Source: an uncultured Azospirillum sp. (GTDB lineage: Bacteria; Pseudomonadota; Alphaproteobacteria; RF32; CAG-239). From it: a stretch of DNA of 64,000 bases. The notes beneath the pieces are model-generated. The model saw nothing but the letters and a program-made list of their open reading frames with translations. It was not told where the DNA came from and made no database searches. This document shows positions 7,039-16,646 of this stretch, one piece after another (position 1 is the first letter of the stretch; each line of letters begins with the position of its first letter). The translations under genes and the position numbers were made by a program. The stretch covers positions 62,001 through 126,000 of the forward strand of contig UQAB01000002.1 in assembly GCA_900538765.1 (NCBI GenBank), written 5' to 3'.

Positions 7039-10000
7039 TTACACCACCATTGACACCAGTCTTTCAACAAATTTTTTGATTGTTTCAATCCGTGTCGCAT
7101 AATTCTCCAGATTTCGCTCAAGGAACAGTTTCTGGTCGGGGCGGATTTTGACCATTCCGCCCTGCCGGGCAACAAAGTCTATCAGCGCATCGGGATTTTT
7201 GAAAACGTTGTTATGAAAGGTTATCAGGACTCCTTTGACACCGGCATCAATTTTTTCAATGTTTGCGGCAAAACAAAGCTGTTTGATTTCCACGGTTTTG
7301 AGCAGGTTTTCAACTTCTCCCGGGATTTTGCCGAAGCGGTCAACCAGTTCCTCGCGCATATCCAGAATGCCGTCTTTATCCTTTATCTCGCCGATACGTT
7401 TATACAAGCCCAGACGGACGCCCAAATCACGTACATAACTTTCGGGAATCATAATCGGGATGCCAGTGGTTATCTGCGGCGACCATTCATGGACTTCTGG
7501 CGCATCGGACATTTTTTCCTCACCGGACTTGAGGCGCATAATCTCCTCTTCCAGCATATGCTGATAGAGCGCAATTCCTACTTCCTTTATATGCCCCGAC
7601 TGCTCCTCGCCCAGTACGTTGCCGGAACCGCGAATATCCATGTCATGACTGGCAAGAGAGAAGCCTGCCCCCAGCGTATCCAGCGCCTGCAGAATGCTCA
7701 GGCGGCGTTCGGCCACTGGATTGAGTTTTTTCTGTTTGGGCACAGTGAAATAACAATAGCCGCGGACTTTTGACCGCCCTACCCGGCCGCGAAGCTGGTA
7801 AAGCTGCGCCAGACCGAACATATCGGCACGATGGACAATCATGGTGTTAACCGTCGGCATATCAATGCCGGATTCAATAATAGTCGTGGATAAAAGCATA
7901 TCCGCCTTACCGTCGGCAAATTCGTTCATGACTTCTTCCAGCTTACCAGCCGGCATTTGACCGTGCGCCACAAGAATTTTGATATCAGGCACCAATTCGC
8001 GCAGTTCCTTTTCCACACCAAAGATATCCGAAACGCGCGGGCAGACGAAAAAGGTTTGTCCGTTACGGAATTTTTCGCGGTAAATGGCTTCCTTAATCAT
8101 CACTTTGTCAAAAGGCATAACGAAAGTTCTGGCGGCCAAACGGTCTACCGGCGGCGTAGCAATTACACTCAGTTGTTTGACGCCGGTCAGTGACAGTTGC
8201 AGCGTCCGGGGAATGGGCGTGGCCGTCAAAGTCAGGACATGGACCGCGGATTTCAGGGCTTTCAGTTTCTCTTTATGCGCCACGCCAAAACGCTGTTCTT
8301 CATCAATAATCAGCAGCCCGAGATTGGAAAATTTTAAGTCCTTGGCCAGCAGGGCATGGGTACCAATGACAATGTCAACCGAGCCATCAGCCAACCCTTC
8401 CTTGGTTTGGCGGCTTTCTTTGGGCGTAACGAAACGCGACAGCATTTTGACCGTCAGCGGAAAACCTTCAAGACGCTTTTTGAAATTGTAATAATGCTGG
8501 CGGGCAAGCAGGGTTGTCGGCACAATCAGCGCCACCTGCGCCCCATCCGCCGCAACACTGAACGCCGCGCGCAGAGCCACTTCGGTTTTGCCGAAGCCGA
8601 CATCGCCGCAAATCAGGCGGTCCATCGGGATACCGGCATTCAAATCAGCCAGAACATCGGCAATGGCACGAAGCTGATCATCCGTTTCGGTATAGGGAAA
8701 CTTGGAGCAGAACTCGTCATACAGCCCTTCCGGCGGCACAAAATTATCCGCTTTTTTAAGGTGTCTTTCCGCCGCAATTTTAATAAGCTGGTGGGCAATC
8801 TCGCGGATTTTTTCCTTGACTTTGGCTTTTTTGGCCTGCCAGGCAACACCGCCCAGCGTATCAAGCAGGATATTGTCGTCATCAGCGCCGTAACGGGACA
8901 AGACTTCAATATTTTCAACCGGCACAAAAAGCTTGGCGTCATTGGCATAGAGAATTTTCAGGCAGTCGTGCGGGGCGCCGCCGGCGGTGATGTTTTCCAG
9001 TCCGAGAAACTTGCCGATACCGTGTTCAATATGAACAACAAGCTCCCCCACGTTGAGCGAGCCGATATCGGCGATAAAATCTTTGGAAGAGGCTTTTTTC
9101 GGCGCGCGGCGGTTTTGCCTTTCTCCCAGAATATCCTGCTCGGAAATCAGGCACCAGCCGCCCTGCTCTTCCCCGATTGAACGAAAGCCCCGGTTGAGGT
9201 TTAACACCGTCATGACAATTTTTTTATGGCGCGCTTTGCTTTCCGTTTCTTTCCAGTCATCGGCAAAAGTCACATCGTCAATGCCGTGTTCGCTCATCAG
9301 GGAAAACAGCCTCTCGCGCGAACCTTCGGAATAGCAGCAGATGACACGTCTGAGCTTTTTGTTTTCATTCAGATAATTTTTCAGTTCGGCATAGACTTCC
9401 GAAGCATTGACATTCTTGGCATGGGAAAAATCGCGACCGGGCAAAACGCCGGCATTCAGCGTATCCACATCATTTCCGGGCGTGCTGAGGTTGGTGAAAT
9501 AAACCGCGTTGCGCTGCCTGAAAATTTCTGCCAGGCGGGCATTGTCCAAATACAGAAGTTCCGGCTTGACCGGGCGGTAAGTATCGACTTCCGTGGCGGA
9601 TTTGACACCCAGCGCCTCGAGGCGGGCATGAAAATAATCGGCAATGCTGTCAGCTTTGGCCTGTGCCGCGTCAAAGACATTTTTGCCGACAATGACTTTG
9701 GCCATGGGCATATAATCAAACAGGGACGGCAGGTTGTCTTCATAAAAAAACGGCAGCCAGTTTTCCATCCCCATGTATTTCTGCCCAGCGGAAACAGCTT
9801 CATAAAGTTCGTCTTTCTGGCAATCCGCGCCGAAAGCTTCGCGATATTTGGCGCGAAAGGTTTTGACGGTATTGTTGTCGACAACGACTTCGTTCATCAC
9901 CTGAAAACAATAGCTTTTCAGTTCGCCGGTGGTTCGCTGGGTCATGACGTCAAAAGTGCGGATTTTCTCCACCTCATCGTCAAACAAATCAATGCGCAGC

Positions 10001-10533
10001 GGCTCTTTGGTCCCGACCGGAAAAATGTCGATAATATCGCCGCGGACGGCATATTCTCCCGGTTCATAGACCTGTTCAACCCGGTTATACCCGTTGATGA
10101 CGGCATAATGGATAAAGTTATTGAAGTCGAGCTTGCCACCGGTTTTAATCTCGCGGACGGCATTTAAGAATATCTTTTTCGGCGGCAGCTTCTGCAGAAC
10201 CGCGCCGACGCTCGCAATCACCACCCGGGGCTTTTTGCTCTCCGGCATTTCTGCCAAGGCAGCAAGCGTCGAAATCCGCTCGGCCACAATATTGACATTC
10301 GGCGACACGCGGTCATAAGGCACTGTATCCCAGGCCGGAAATTTCAACACTTCAATTTCGGGATTCAAATGCGACAAAATGTCGGCAGTACGTTCCAAAG
10401 ACACGCCGTCGCTGGCAATATACAAAATATCCTGTTTCAGGCTTTCGGCAAAAGATTTGAGCAAAAAAGCCTCATAACCGTCTGCAACGGAGGAAATGGT
10501 ATAATTACCGAGTTTGGCGATATCTATATACAT
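7039..10533 (-). CDS. mfd: Transcription-repair coupling factor Mfd
   Basis: 1164 residues, the usual size. It is a superfamily 2 DNA translocase that removes stalled RNA polymerase and recruits UvrA. The order seen is the UvrB-homology N-terminal region (for example LKFPAWDTVPYDR and GEYAVRGDIIDIFP), the RNA-polymerase-interaction domain (DLVVHIEHGIGKF type, here GELVVHIEHGIGKFLGL), the ATPase core with Walker A GDVGFGKTEVAL and the DEEQ box (LLIIDEEQRFG), motif VI QLRGRVGRS, and the C-terminal TRCF domain (VELRVDLG-like ESYVRDLGVRLGLYKRI). The gene is transcribed away from recG. It acts on DNA in the cytoplasm. Nothing is truncated, and the long reading frames on the opposite strand are shadows. 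Confidence 0.98.
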   Translation of the reverse strand: MYIDIAKLGNYTISSVADGYEAFLLKSFAESLKQDILYIASDGVSLERTADILSHLNPEIEVLKFPAWDTVPYDRVSPNVNIVAERISTLAALAEMPESKKPRVVIASVGAVLQKLPPKKIFLNAVREIKTGGKLDFNNFIHYAVINGYNRVEQVYEPGEYAVRGDIIDIFPVGTKEPLRIDLFDDEVEKIRTFDVMTQRTTGELKSYCFQVMNEVVVDNNTVKTFRAKYREAFGADCQKDELYEAVSAGQKYMGMENWLPFFYEDNLPSLFDYMPMAKVIVGKNVFDAAQAKADSIADYFHARLEALGVKSATEVDTYRPVKPELLYLDNARLAEIFRQRNAVYFTNLSTPGNDVDTLNAGVLPGRDFSHAKNVNASEVYAELKNYLNENKKLRRVICCYSEGSRERLFSLMSEHGIDDVTFADDWKETESKARHKKIVMTVLNLNRGFRSIGEEQGGWCLISEQDILGERQNRRAPKKASSKDFIADIGSLNVGELVVHIEHGIGKFLGLENITAGGAPHDCLKILYANDAKLFVPVENIEVLSRYGADDDNILLDTLGGVAWQAKKAKVKEKIREIAHQLIKIAAERHLKKADNFVPPEGLYDEFCSKFPYTETDDQLRAIADVLADLNAGIPMDRLICGDVGFGKTEVALRAAFSVAADGAQVALIVPTTLLARQHYYNFKKRLEGFPLTVKMLSRFVTPKESRQTKEGLADGSVDIVIGTHALLAKDLKFSNLGLLIIDEEQRFGVAHKEKLKALKSAVHVLTLTATPIPRTLQLSLTGVKQLSVIATPPVDRLAARTFVMPFDKVMIKEAIYREKFRNGQTFFVCPRVSDIFGVEKELRELVPDIKILVAHGQMPAGKLEEVMNEFADGKADMLLSTTIIESGIDMPTVNTMIVHRADMFGLAQLYQLRGRVGRSKVRGYCYFTVPKQKKLNPVAERRLSILQALDTLGAGFSLASHDMDIRGSGNVLGEEQSGHIKEVGIALYQHMLEEEIMRLKSGEEKMSDAPEVHEWSPQITTGIPIMIPESYVRDLGVRLGLYKRIGEIKDKDGILDMREELVDRFGKIPGEVENLLKTVEIKQLCFAANIEKIDAGVKGVLITFHNNVFKNPDALIDFVARQGGMVKIRPDQKLFLERNLENYATRIETIKKFVERLVSMVV

Positions 10534-10551
10534 TGTTTATATTCTTAGCTG

Positions 10552-10580
10552 TTTACATCTTTTAATAAAATATATAGAAT
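10552..10580 (+). promoter_or_regulatory. Predicted recG promoter
   Basis: TTTACA (10552-10557), a 17-base spacer and TAGAAT (10575-10580) on the plus strand, each one base from consensus. The leader to the recG ATG would be about 50 bases. Confidence 0.55.
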
Positions 10581-10595
10581 AGGCGCGAATGGCAA
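10567..10595 (-). promoter_or_regulatory. Predicted mfd promoter
   Basis: On the minus strand TTGCCA, a 17-base spacer and TATTTT. It overlaps the recG promoter on the other strand, so the two RNA polymerase sites may compete. Confidence 0.45.
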
Positions 10596-10635
10596 CTATT
10601 TTCTTTAATAATTTTTGTTGAAAGCAGAGTTTTCC

Positions 10636-12717
10636 ATGCGGCCGCAGATATTGTTTCCCTTATTTACCGACATCGCTTCCCTCAAAGGCATCGGCGCCAA
10701 GTATGAAAAGCTGGTCGTCAAGCTCTGCGGCGACAAAGTGGCCGATATGCTGTGGCATTTGCCATACAGCCTGGTTGACCGCACTTATCAGCCCAAAATC
10801 GCCGCGGCGGCAGACGGCCGTGTGGCAACGATTAAAGTGCGGGTTGTCGAGCACGTCCCACAGAAGACAAAAAAGCAGCCATACAAGGTGATTGTCGAAG
10901 ATGACAGCGGACAGATGATTATCAACTTTTTCAAAGTTTACGGCGACTCCATCGCAAAAAATCTTCCGGTCGGCGCCATACGCGTTATCAGCGGCAAGGT
11001 GGAAAGTTTCAACGGAATGAAGCAGATGACGCATCCTGATTACATTGCCCGCCCGGAAGACGCCGAAAAAATCGCCGTCATTGAACCGGTTTATCCACTG
11101 ACTGCCGGAATTACCAACAGGATGGCCGGAAGGCTGGCGCGGGAAGCTCTGGCGCGTGTGGCGGATTTTCCGGAATGGCTGGAGCCGAATTTTCAGAAAC
11201 AACAGCAGTTTCCCGCTTTTCGGGAGGCTTTGATACGGGCGCATTTTCCCAAGACCATGGCAGATATAGAACCCGGCTCCCTCTGCCGCAGCCGGCTGGC
11301 TTATGATGAACTGCTGGCCAATCAGCTGGCTTTGGCAATCGTCAGACAAAAGGTCAGAAAACAGCCGGGGCGGATTTTGCAGGGTGACGGGCATTTGCGG
11401 CAGCAGGTTCTGGACAACCTCGGTTTTGACCTGACCTGCGCGCAAAAAAGGGTTTTGGAAGAAATTAACGGCGATATGGCTTCATCTTTTAGAATGCTCC
11501 GGCTGTTGCAAGGCGATGTCGGCTCGGGAAAAACCGTCGTTGCGTTGCTGACTATGCTGAATGCTGTGGAATGCGGTGCACAGGCAGCGATTATGGCGCC
11601 GACGGAAATTCTTGCCAAACAGCATTTGGAAACTATCCGGCCGTTATGCGAAAAAATCGGCATTCGCGCCGAACTGCTGACCGGACGGGTAAAAGGCAAA
11701 GGGCGTAAGCAAATTCTGGACGATTTGGCCGCTGGAGAAATCGACATTATTATCGGCACGCATGCTTTGTTTGTTGATGGCGTTACCTTTAAAGACCTGG
11801 CTTATATCGTGGTGGACGAGCAGCACCGTTTCGGCGTGCAGCAGCGGCTTAGCCTGTCAAGCAAGGGAAACAACGCCGACGTTCTGGTAATGACGGCAAC
11901 CCCTATTCCGCGGACGCTGGTTTTGACGGCATACGGCGATATGGAATATTCAAAAATCGACGAAGTGCCGGCCGGGCGCAAACCGGTTGACACGCGGGTC
12001 GTACCGTTGTCCAAAATACAGGATGTCGTTGCCGGGCTGAAGCGAAAGCTGGATGAAGGCTGCCGCGCTTATTGGGTATGCCCGCTGGTGGAAGAATCAG
12101 AAAAAACGGATTTGGCCGCCGCGGAAGAACGTTTTGCATCGCTGCAAAAAATTTTCGGGCGAAAAACCGGCATGGTTCACGGCCGGATGAAGGAAGCAGA
12201 AAAAGACGCGGTGATGGAACAATTTAAGCGCGGCGACATAAGTCTGTTGGTCGCCACAACGGTTATTGAAGTCGGGGTTAACGTGCCGGAAGCGACCATA
12301 ATGGTCATAGAACAGGCGGAACGTTTCGGCCTGGCTCAGCTGCACCAGCTGCGCGGACGGATTAAGCGCGGTTTTCAGGCTTCCAACTGCATTCTGATGT
12401 ATGGCTATCCGCTGTCGGAAACATCACGGTCGCGCCTGGACATCATGCGCCGCACCGAAGACGGTTTTGAAATTGCAGAAAAAGATTTGGAACTACGCGG
12501 CGGCGGCGAGGTTCTCGGCAACAGACAATCCGGTTTCAGCGAATTTAAAATCGCTGACATGAGTGTTCATAAAGACTTGCTTTATACCGCCAACAAAGAC
12601 GCCAAAATGATTGTGGAAACAGATAATGCCCTCGCCTCTCCGCGCGGACAGGCCTTGCGGGTTTTGCTGTATCTGTTTGAAAGGGACGATGCCGTCCGCA
12701 CCTATCTGGCCGGGTAA
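10636..12717 (+). CDS. recG: ATP-dependent DNA helicase RecG
   Basis: 693 residues, full length. RecG remodels stalled replication forks and branch-migrates Holliday junctions. Visible order: N-terminal wedge/OB region (about 1-200, with the helix-hairpin-helix-like LKGIGAKYEKL and an OB segment around ATIKVRVVEHV), Walker A GDVGSGKTVVALL, the DEQH box (VVDEQHRFGVQQR), motif III TATPIPRTL, motif V and VI (VGVNVPEATIMVIEQAERFGL, QLRGRIKRG), and the RecG C-terminal motif (DLELRGGGEVLGNRQSG). An upstream TTG could add seven residues, but the ATG with AGAG ahead is preferred. It is divergent from mfd, and both act on blocked forks and polymerases. Confidence 0.97.
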   Translation: MRPQILFPLFTDIASLKGIGAKYEKLVVKLCGDKVADMLWHLPYSLVDRTYQPKIAAAADGRVATIKVRVVEHVPQKTKKQPYKVIVEDDSGQMIINFFKVYGDSIAKNLPVGAIRVISGKVESFNGMKQMTHPDYIARPEDAEKIAVIEPVYPLTAGITNRMAGRLAREALARVADFPEWLEPNFQKQQQFPAFREALIRAHFPKTMADIEPGSLCRSRLAYDELLANQLALAIVRQKVRKQPGRILQGDGHLRQQVLDNLGFDLTCAQKRVLEEINGDMASSFRMLRLLQGDVGSGKTVVALLTMLNAVECGAQAAIMAPTEILAKQHLETIRPLCEKIGIRAELLTGRVKGKGRKQILDDLAAGEIDIIIGTHALFVDGVTFKDLAYIVVDEQHRFGVQQRLSLSSKGNNADVLVMTATPIPRTLVLTAYGDMEYSKIDEVPAGRKPVDTRVVPLSKIQDVVAGLKRKLDEGCRAYWVCPLVEESEKTDLAAAEERFASLQKIFGRKTGMVHGRMKEAEKDAVMEQFKRGDISLLVATTVIEVGVNVPEATIMVIEQAERFGLAQLHQLRGRIKRGFQASNCILMYGYPLSETSRSRLDIMRRTEDGFEIAEKDLELRGGGEVLGNRQSGFSEFKIADMSVHKDLLYTANKDAKMIVETDNALASPRGQALRVLLYLFERDDAVRTYLAG

Positions 12718-12845
12718 GCAGTACTTATCTCTGCAGTAACATAAACTCCGGCCAAAATAGTAGTAAAAAATAAATTTTTCACTTGTTTTTTTAAACTTTA
12801 TGATAGAGAATAGGAATATACAAATCTCATTAAGAGTGAAAATGA

Positions 12846-13052
12846 ATGAATAATTATACCGAACCGCCCTTCTCCGGGCTATTTTCTGAACTGCCATCAT
12901 CTTCAAAATATTTAGGTGTTCCTCCTGATGCGGTCAAATTAAAATTTTCTTTCTCTCGATTTTTTTTCCTGATTTCCACATTTTGTTATCTGCTTTTAAG
13001 CTATGCTTCCCAAAGCGCTAGTTTAAATTCCATAGGAGACGTTTATGAATAA
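12846..13052 (+). CDS. Small putative membrane protein
   Basis: 68 residues with one strongly hydrophobic stretch (about 40-60, FFFLISTFCYLLLSYA). It overlaps the next gene by 8 bases, its stop lying across that gene's ATG, which suggests coupling. A GAGTG sequence lies ahead of the start. I do not recognise the family. It could also be a chance frame in the leader of the following membrane protein gene. Confidence 0.4.
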   Translation: MNNYTEPPFSGLFSELPSSSKYLGVPPDAVKLKFSFSRFFFLISTFCYLLLSYASQSASLNSIGDVYE

Positions 13053-14022
13053 AATTAAGCAATATTTCTTTTACAAAGATGGTGAATTTTCTTGGTGGAA
13101 AAGCATACAGAATATCCTGCTTATTTATGTTGTTTCATACCTCAGTGGACTTTACTATGATTTATTTTACAATCCCTCAGTCACAAGAATTTCCATGGAC
13201 TGCTTGGATTGCGCTTTGCCTGTAATGGGAATGGGAATATTATGTTACATTCTAGCATTTATGATTTTCATCTTAAATTTATTTTATGTTTATTTTGAAA
13301 AGATGTTTTTAAAAATATTGGTAAGACTAATTGAGTTTGCCGTATTTATGACAATTTTATATTTTTACAGACGAACAATCATTGAGTGCGGAAATCCAAT
13401 TTGTTTTTTGCATCCGTTTTCCTTTCCTGCTGTTGCGTGGGCTTTTATTTTGATTTTCAAAAAGTCAAAATATTTTACTCCATTCTTTATCATTCTGTTC
13501 CTTATTCCTACCAGTATCATTATAACAGACGATCTTATTCAAGCTATAAAAATCAATAATTTTTATTCTACATGTAAGCAAATGGAACAAAAAGAAAAAT
13601 ATAATCCTCTTTTTTTAAAATCCGATTTTTTTTCAGAAGAAAATAAAGATGGAAAACAAACTCTTATTCCCAACGTAATGCAAAGAAAATGGCCACTGTC
13701 TAGCGAAAAATACGCAAAAAATATTCAGGATATAGGATGGTGTTCTCAGAATAAAAGTTTTGCAATAATTTCAGCTATAAATGATGGGGCTGTTATTATT
13801 TGTAAAGAAAGTAATGGGAACAAAATAATTGTTAAGCAAATACTAAAAAACAACAGAACAAATGATATTGCACAAATATCCTCACTGAAAGTATTTTGGT
13901 CATATAGTTGGTTATCGCATCTTTTGAATTTAACACATGTTGCTTATGTTTGTGATTATCCAAATAGCAAATATTGGAATCCCAATGTGGTTCCATATGA
14001 AAATTATATCAAGCCTCAATAA
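13045..14022 (+). CDS. Multi-pass membrane protein of unknown function, upstream of the RTX gene
   Basis: 325 residues. Four or more hydrophobic segments are visible: about 17-37 (ILLIYVVSYLSGLYYDLFY), 58-85 (PVMGMGILCYILAFMIFILN), 93-112 (IEFAVFMTILYFY) and 127-165 (two helices, AVAWAFILIF and PFFIILFLIPTSI). After these comes a soluble C-terminal domain of about 160 residues with no motif I can name. A clear AGGAGA lies ahead of the ATG. The gene is AT-rich and adjoins the secreted RTX lipase-like gene in the same orientation. An accessory or protective role for that protein is speculation from position alone. Confidence 0.75.
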   Translation: MNKIKQYFFYKDGEFSWWKSIQNILLIYVVSYLSGLYYDLFYNPSVTRISMDCLDCALPVMGMGILCYILAFMIFILNLFYVYFEKMFLKILVRLIEFAVFMTILYFYRRTIIECGNPICFLHPFSFPAVAWAFILIFKKSKYFTPFFIILFLIPTSIIITDDLIQAIKINNFYSTCKQMEQKEKYNPLFLKSDFFSEENKDGKQTLIPNVMQRKWPLSSEKYAKNIQDIGWCSQNKSFAIISAINDGAVIICKESNGNKIIVKQILKNNRTNDIAQISSLKVFWSYSWLSHLLNLTHVAYVCDYPNSKYWNPNVVPYENYIKPQ

Positions 14023-14132
14023 ACAGAAAAAAGGAGATTTAATACAAATATTCTACTTAGCAAAACATTTTCGGTTAATTTAGTAAACAAAATTAATTTT
14101 ATAAACTTTTTAATTATTTCTGGAGAACAGCA

Positions 14133-16583
14133 ATGACAGATTCTACAACTACTTCTCAAAAAAACTATAGTAATGAATATGTAAAAGCCTTACTAAGCAA
14201 ATTGGCTTATGAAGATTTAAGTGATACAAACAAAAGTTTTGAGAATCTAAATAGTGAAAAATTTTCAGCAATGGAAATTGCTTATTTGAAAGAAAATTTT
14301 GTAGTAATAAGCACATCCTATGAACAATATGATGCTGAAAATAAACCATTATATACATCTGGATTTCAAGGCTGTTTTTTGAAAAATACCAAAACCAATG
14401 AAATTATATTTGCCATTAGAGGAACAGATGAGCTGAAGGGACCTGATGCGGACGATGATCTTGATATTATAAATTCAGGAATGGCATACAAGCAATTTAT
14501 AGACGCTTATAACTACTATATTAAAACTGTAACAGCGACGGGAGATACTGGAAGACTTTTAACTTATGCCAATCAACAACCAGCCGAAGGCACTGCATAT
14601 ATAGATACAGGTGATGGACACTATATTTATTTTGAAGATTTTACAGGTACCGGAAATGGATACTCAAATGTTTCCATTACAGGACATTCTTTAGGAGGAC
14701 ACTTAGCCGCTTTACTTGGTGTTATAACTGGAAATGAAACAACAATTTTTAACGCTCCCGGATATAAAGATCAGCCTAAACTTGATTTTTCTTATGTTTC
14801 AGAGGATGGAACTACCGAAAATATAATTTCAATGATATCTGGTATTATTTCTAAATTATTTAATAAAGATATAACTTCGCAAGATAACATAAAACATATT
14901 TATAATGATAACAGTCAAGAATGGATTGCTAACTATGGTACTAAATGGAAAAATAACACTCCAATTTATTGTTTACAAAAAGGAAGTAGTGTGCATGCAA
15001 TAGATGAAATCTGTACCTCATATTATGCTTATGAAACAATTAAAGATATTGCTAATGGAGCGGAAAGTTTTCACAATGATAGTACTGTAACTTCATTTAA
15101 TGAAACATTCGAAAACGTTTACAAAGCCTACTGTCTAAATAAGGGAGAAAATTATTATAACCTGGATTATTCCGACTATATCAAGATAAATGAAGTAATC
15201 TCTAAGATTAACGAATGGTCAGAGATACAAAAAGTGAATGGCGGAGCAATTAAAGTTGATTCCTATAATCATACAACTTCTTTGCCAATAACGGGAACAG
15301 ACGGAGCTGACATATTCTATACCGGCGGCGGCAATGATACCATAGATGCCGGAGCTGGAAACGATACCGTATACGGAATAGATTTGAATGGAGATACTGA
15401 AGCCGCGGCAACATCAACAAAAACTATAAACCTAGGCTCTGGGAATGATACTTATTATGGCTCAAATGCAAAAGATACTGTTACGACAACAGGAACAAAC
15501 ACAGAAAATGATACCAACCATATTTATTTAGGTGCCGGCAATGATACCTTTACCGGAGGAGATGGTATTGATATTGTTGATGGCGGTTCAGGAGCTACTG
15601 GGTGGCTTTCTGCTATAAGTTCAGAAAGTATGACTGATAGTGAAGAAACAACTAATGAAATTCATCTTGGTGGTGGTAATGACGAATACCGCGGCGGCAA
15701 AGGAAAAGACATTGTTTATGGTGAAGATGGTGATGATAAAATTCGAACAGGAAATGGTAAAGATATAATCCATGGTGGAGATGGGGATGATAATATTAAT
15801 GCCGGAGATGGAGAAAATGAAGTCTTTGGAGATGCCGGGGATGATAGAATCTATGGTGGAAAAGATAAAGATATAATCTATGGAGGAACAGAAAATGATA
15901 ATATATATGGCAAAGATGGAGAAAATGAACTTTATGGAGATGAGGGAAATGATTATATTAGAGGAGGAAAAGATAAAGATATAATCTATGGAGGAATTGG
16001 CAATGATGATATATATGGTGAAGATGGAGAAAATGAACTCTATGGCGAAGAAGGAAATGATGACATTTACGGGGGAAAAGATAATGATATAATTTATGGA
16101 GGAATTGGCAATGATAATATACATGCTTACGAAGGAAATAACATAATAGATTTGGGAGTAGATGATGATTATGATTCCGTAAGTATTCATAACACATCAT
16201 CAGGCATTGACACTATCTATAATGCAACAAGCAAAGATAGAATATCTAATTATGAAGGATATAACTTAAATACATTGCAACAAATTGGAAACGATGTCAT
16301 TGTTTACGGTAACAATGGAAATAAAATTGTTTTTAAGAATGTTCAATTAACAAATTATACACAATACGCCGATCTTGTTAGAGATGGATATATCAATTCC
16401 CTTTCAGATATAAGAGTTTCAGAACAAACAACCTCTGGAAATGCCGATCAGCTGATACAGGCGATGAACAGCTTCAGCGTCAGCAATTCGGCTTCGACAG
16501 ATACCCTGTCCAATCTGACTGAGGATGTCAGCGATATGTATTCTCTGGCCGCCAGTCAGGATTTAACCCGAAAAGCAATCTAA
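14133..16583 (+). CDS. RTX protein with N-terminal lipase-like domain, type I secretion substrate
   Basis: 816 residues, no N-terminal signal peptide. Residues about 10-300 look like a class 3 lipase/alpha-beta hydrolase: IIFAIRGTDE near 95 and SITGHSLGGHLAALLG with the nucleophile elbow GHSLGG (Ser186). An Asp and His are not assigned, although VHAIDEI near 290 could supply His. Residues about 388-670 hold calcium-binding RTX nonapeptides of the form GGxGxDxxx (GGGNDTID, GAGNDTVYG and many others). The last 45 residues (SVSNSASTDTLSNLTEDVSD and on) are the likely type I secretion signal. Export would need an ABC transporter, membrane-fusion protein and TolC, none of which lies in the window. 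GGAG precedes the ATG. The body is AT-rich, while the last 130 bases are not. Confidence 0.88.
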   Translation: MTDSTTTSQKNYSNEYVKALLSKLAYEDLSDTNKSFENLNSEKFSAMEIAYLKENFVVISTSYEQYDAENKPLYTSGFQGCFLKNTKTNEIIFAIRGTDELKGPDADDDLDIINSGMAYKQFIDAYNYYIKTVTATGDTGRLLTYANQQPAEGTAYIDTGDGHYIYFEDFTGTGNGYSNVSITGHSLGGHLAALLGVITGNETTIFNAPGYKDQPKLDFSYVSEDGTTENIISMISGIISKLFNKDITSQDNIKHIYNDNSQEWIANYGTKWKNNTPIYCLQKGSSVHAIDEICTSYYAYETIKDIANGAESFHNDSTVTSFNETFENVYKAYCLNKGENYYNLDYSDYIKINEVISKINEWSEIQKVNGGAIKVDSYNHTTSLPITGTDGADIFYTGGGNDTIDAGAGNDTVYGIDLNGDTEAAATSTKTINLGSGNDTYYGSNAKDTVTTTGTNTENDTNHIYLGAGNDTFTGGDGIDIVDGGSGATGWLSAISSESMTDSEETTNEIHLGGGNDEYRGGKGKDIVYGEDGDDKIRTGNGKDIIHGGDGDDNINAGDGENEVFGDAGDDRIYGGKDKDIIYGGTENDNIYGKDGENELYGDEGNDYIRGGKDKDIIYGGIGNDDIYGEDGENELYGEEGNDDIYGGKDNDIIYGGIGNDNIHAYEGNNIIDLGVDDDYDSVSIHNTSSGIDTIYNATSKDRISNYEGYNLNTLQQIGNDVIVYGNNGNKIVFKNVQLTNYTQYADLVRDGYINSLSDIRVSEQTTSGNADQLIQAMNSFSVSNSASTDTLSNLTEDVSDMYSLAASQDLTRKAI
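15290..16140 (+). repeat. RTX calcium-binding repeat region with a 108-bp tandem unit
   Basis: Many nonapeptide repeats. A 108-base unit (36 residues, four nonapeptides) recurs almost unchanged: GGAAAAGATAAAG begins at 15858 and 15966, with a close variant at 16074. This indicates recent tandem expansion within the gene. Confidence 0.8.
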
Positions 16584-16595
16584 AGAAGGAGGTAT

Positions 16596-16637
16596 AAAAA
16601 AAACAGGCGGTTTCGGTTGGGGAAACGGCCTGTTTTT
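16596..16637. terminator. Bidirectional Rho-independent terminator
   Basis: AAACAGGC-GGTTTC pairs with GGAAAC-GGCCTGTTT around a short loop, with A and T runs outside. It lies between the RTX gene on the plus strand and a small minus-strand gene and can serve both. Confidence 0.85.
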
Positions 16638-16646
16638 CTGACTTGG

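Noticed and set aside
8356..10167. Long open frames on the plus strand within mfd (8356-9180 and 9226-10167)
   Set aside because: They are antisense to a full-length, well-conserved Mfd, with no ribosome binding sites and no recognisable motifs.
15621..16190. 189-codon frame on the minus strand across the RTX repeats
   Set aside because: Its repetitive Ile/Phe-rich product is the shadow of the RTX repeat DNA.
6292..16637. Similar AAAACAGGC-type stems in terminators at 6292-6329 and 16596-16637 as a dispersed repeat
   Set aside because: The similarity covers only the stem ends and fits ordinary terminators; the loops differ.
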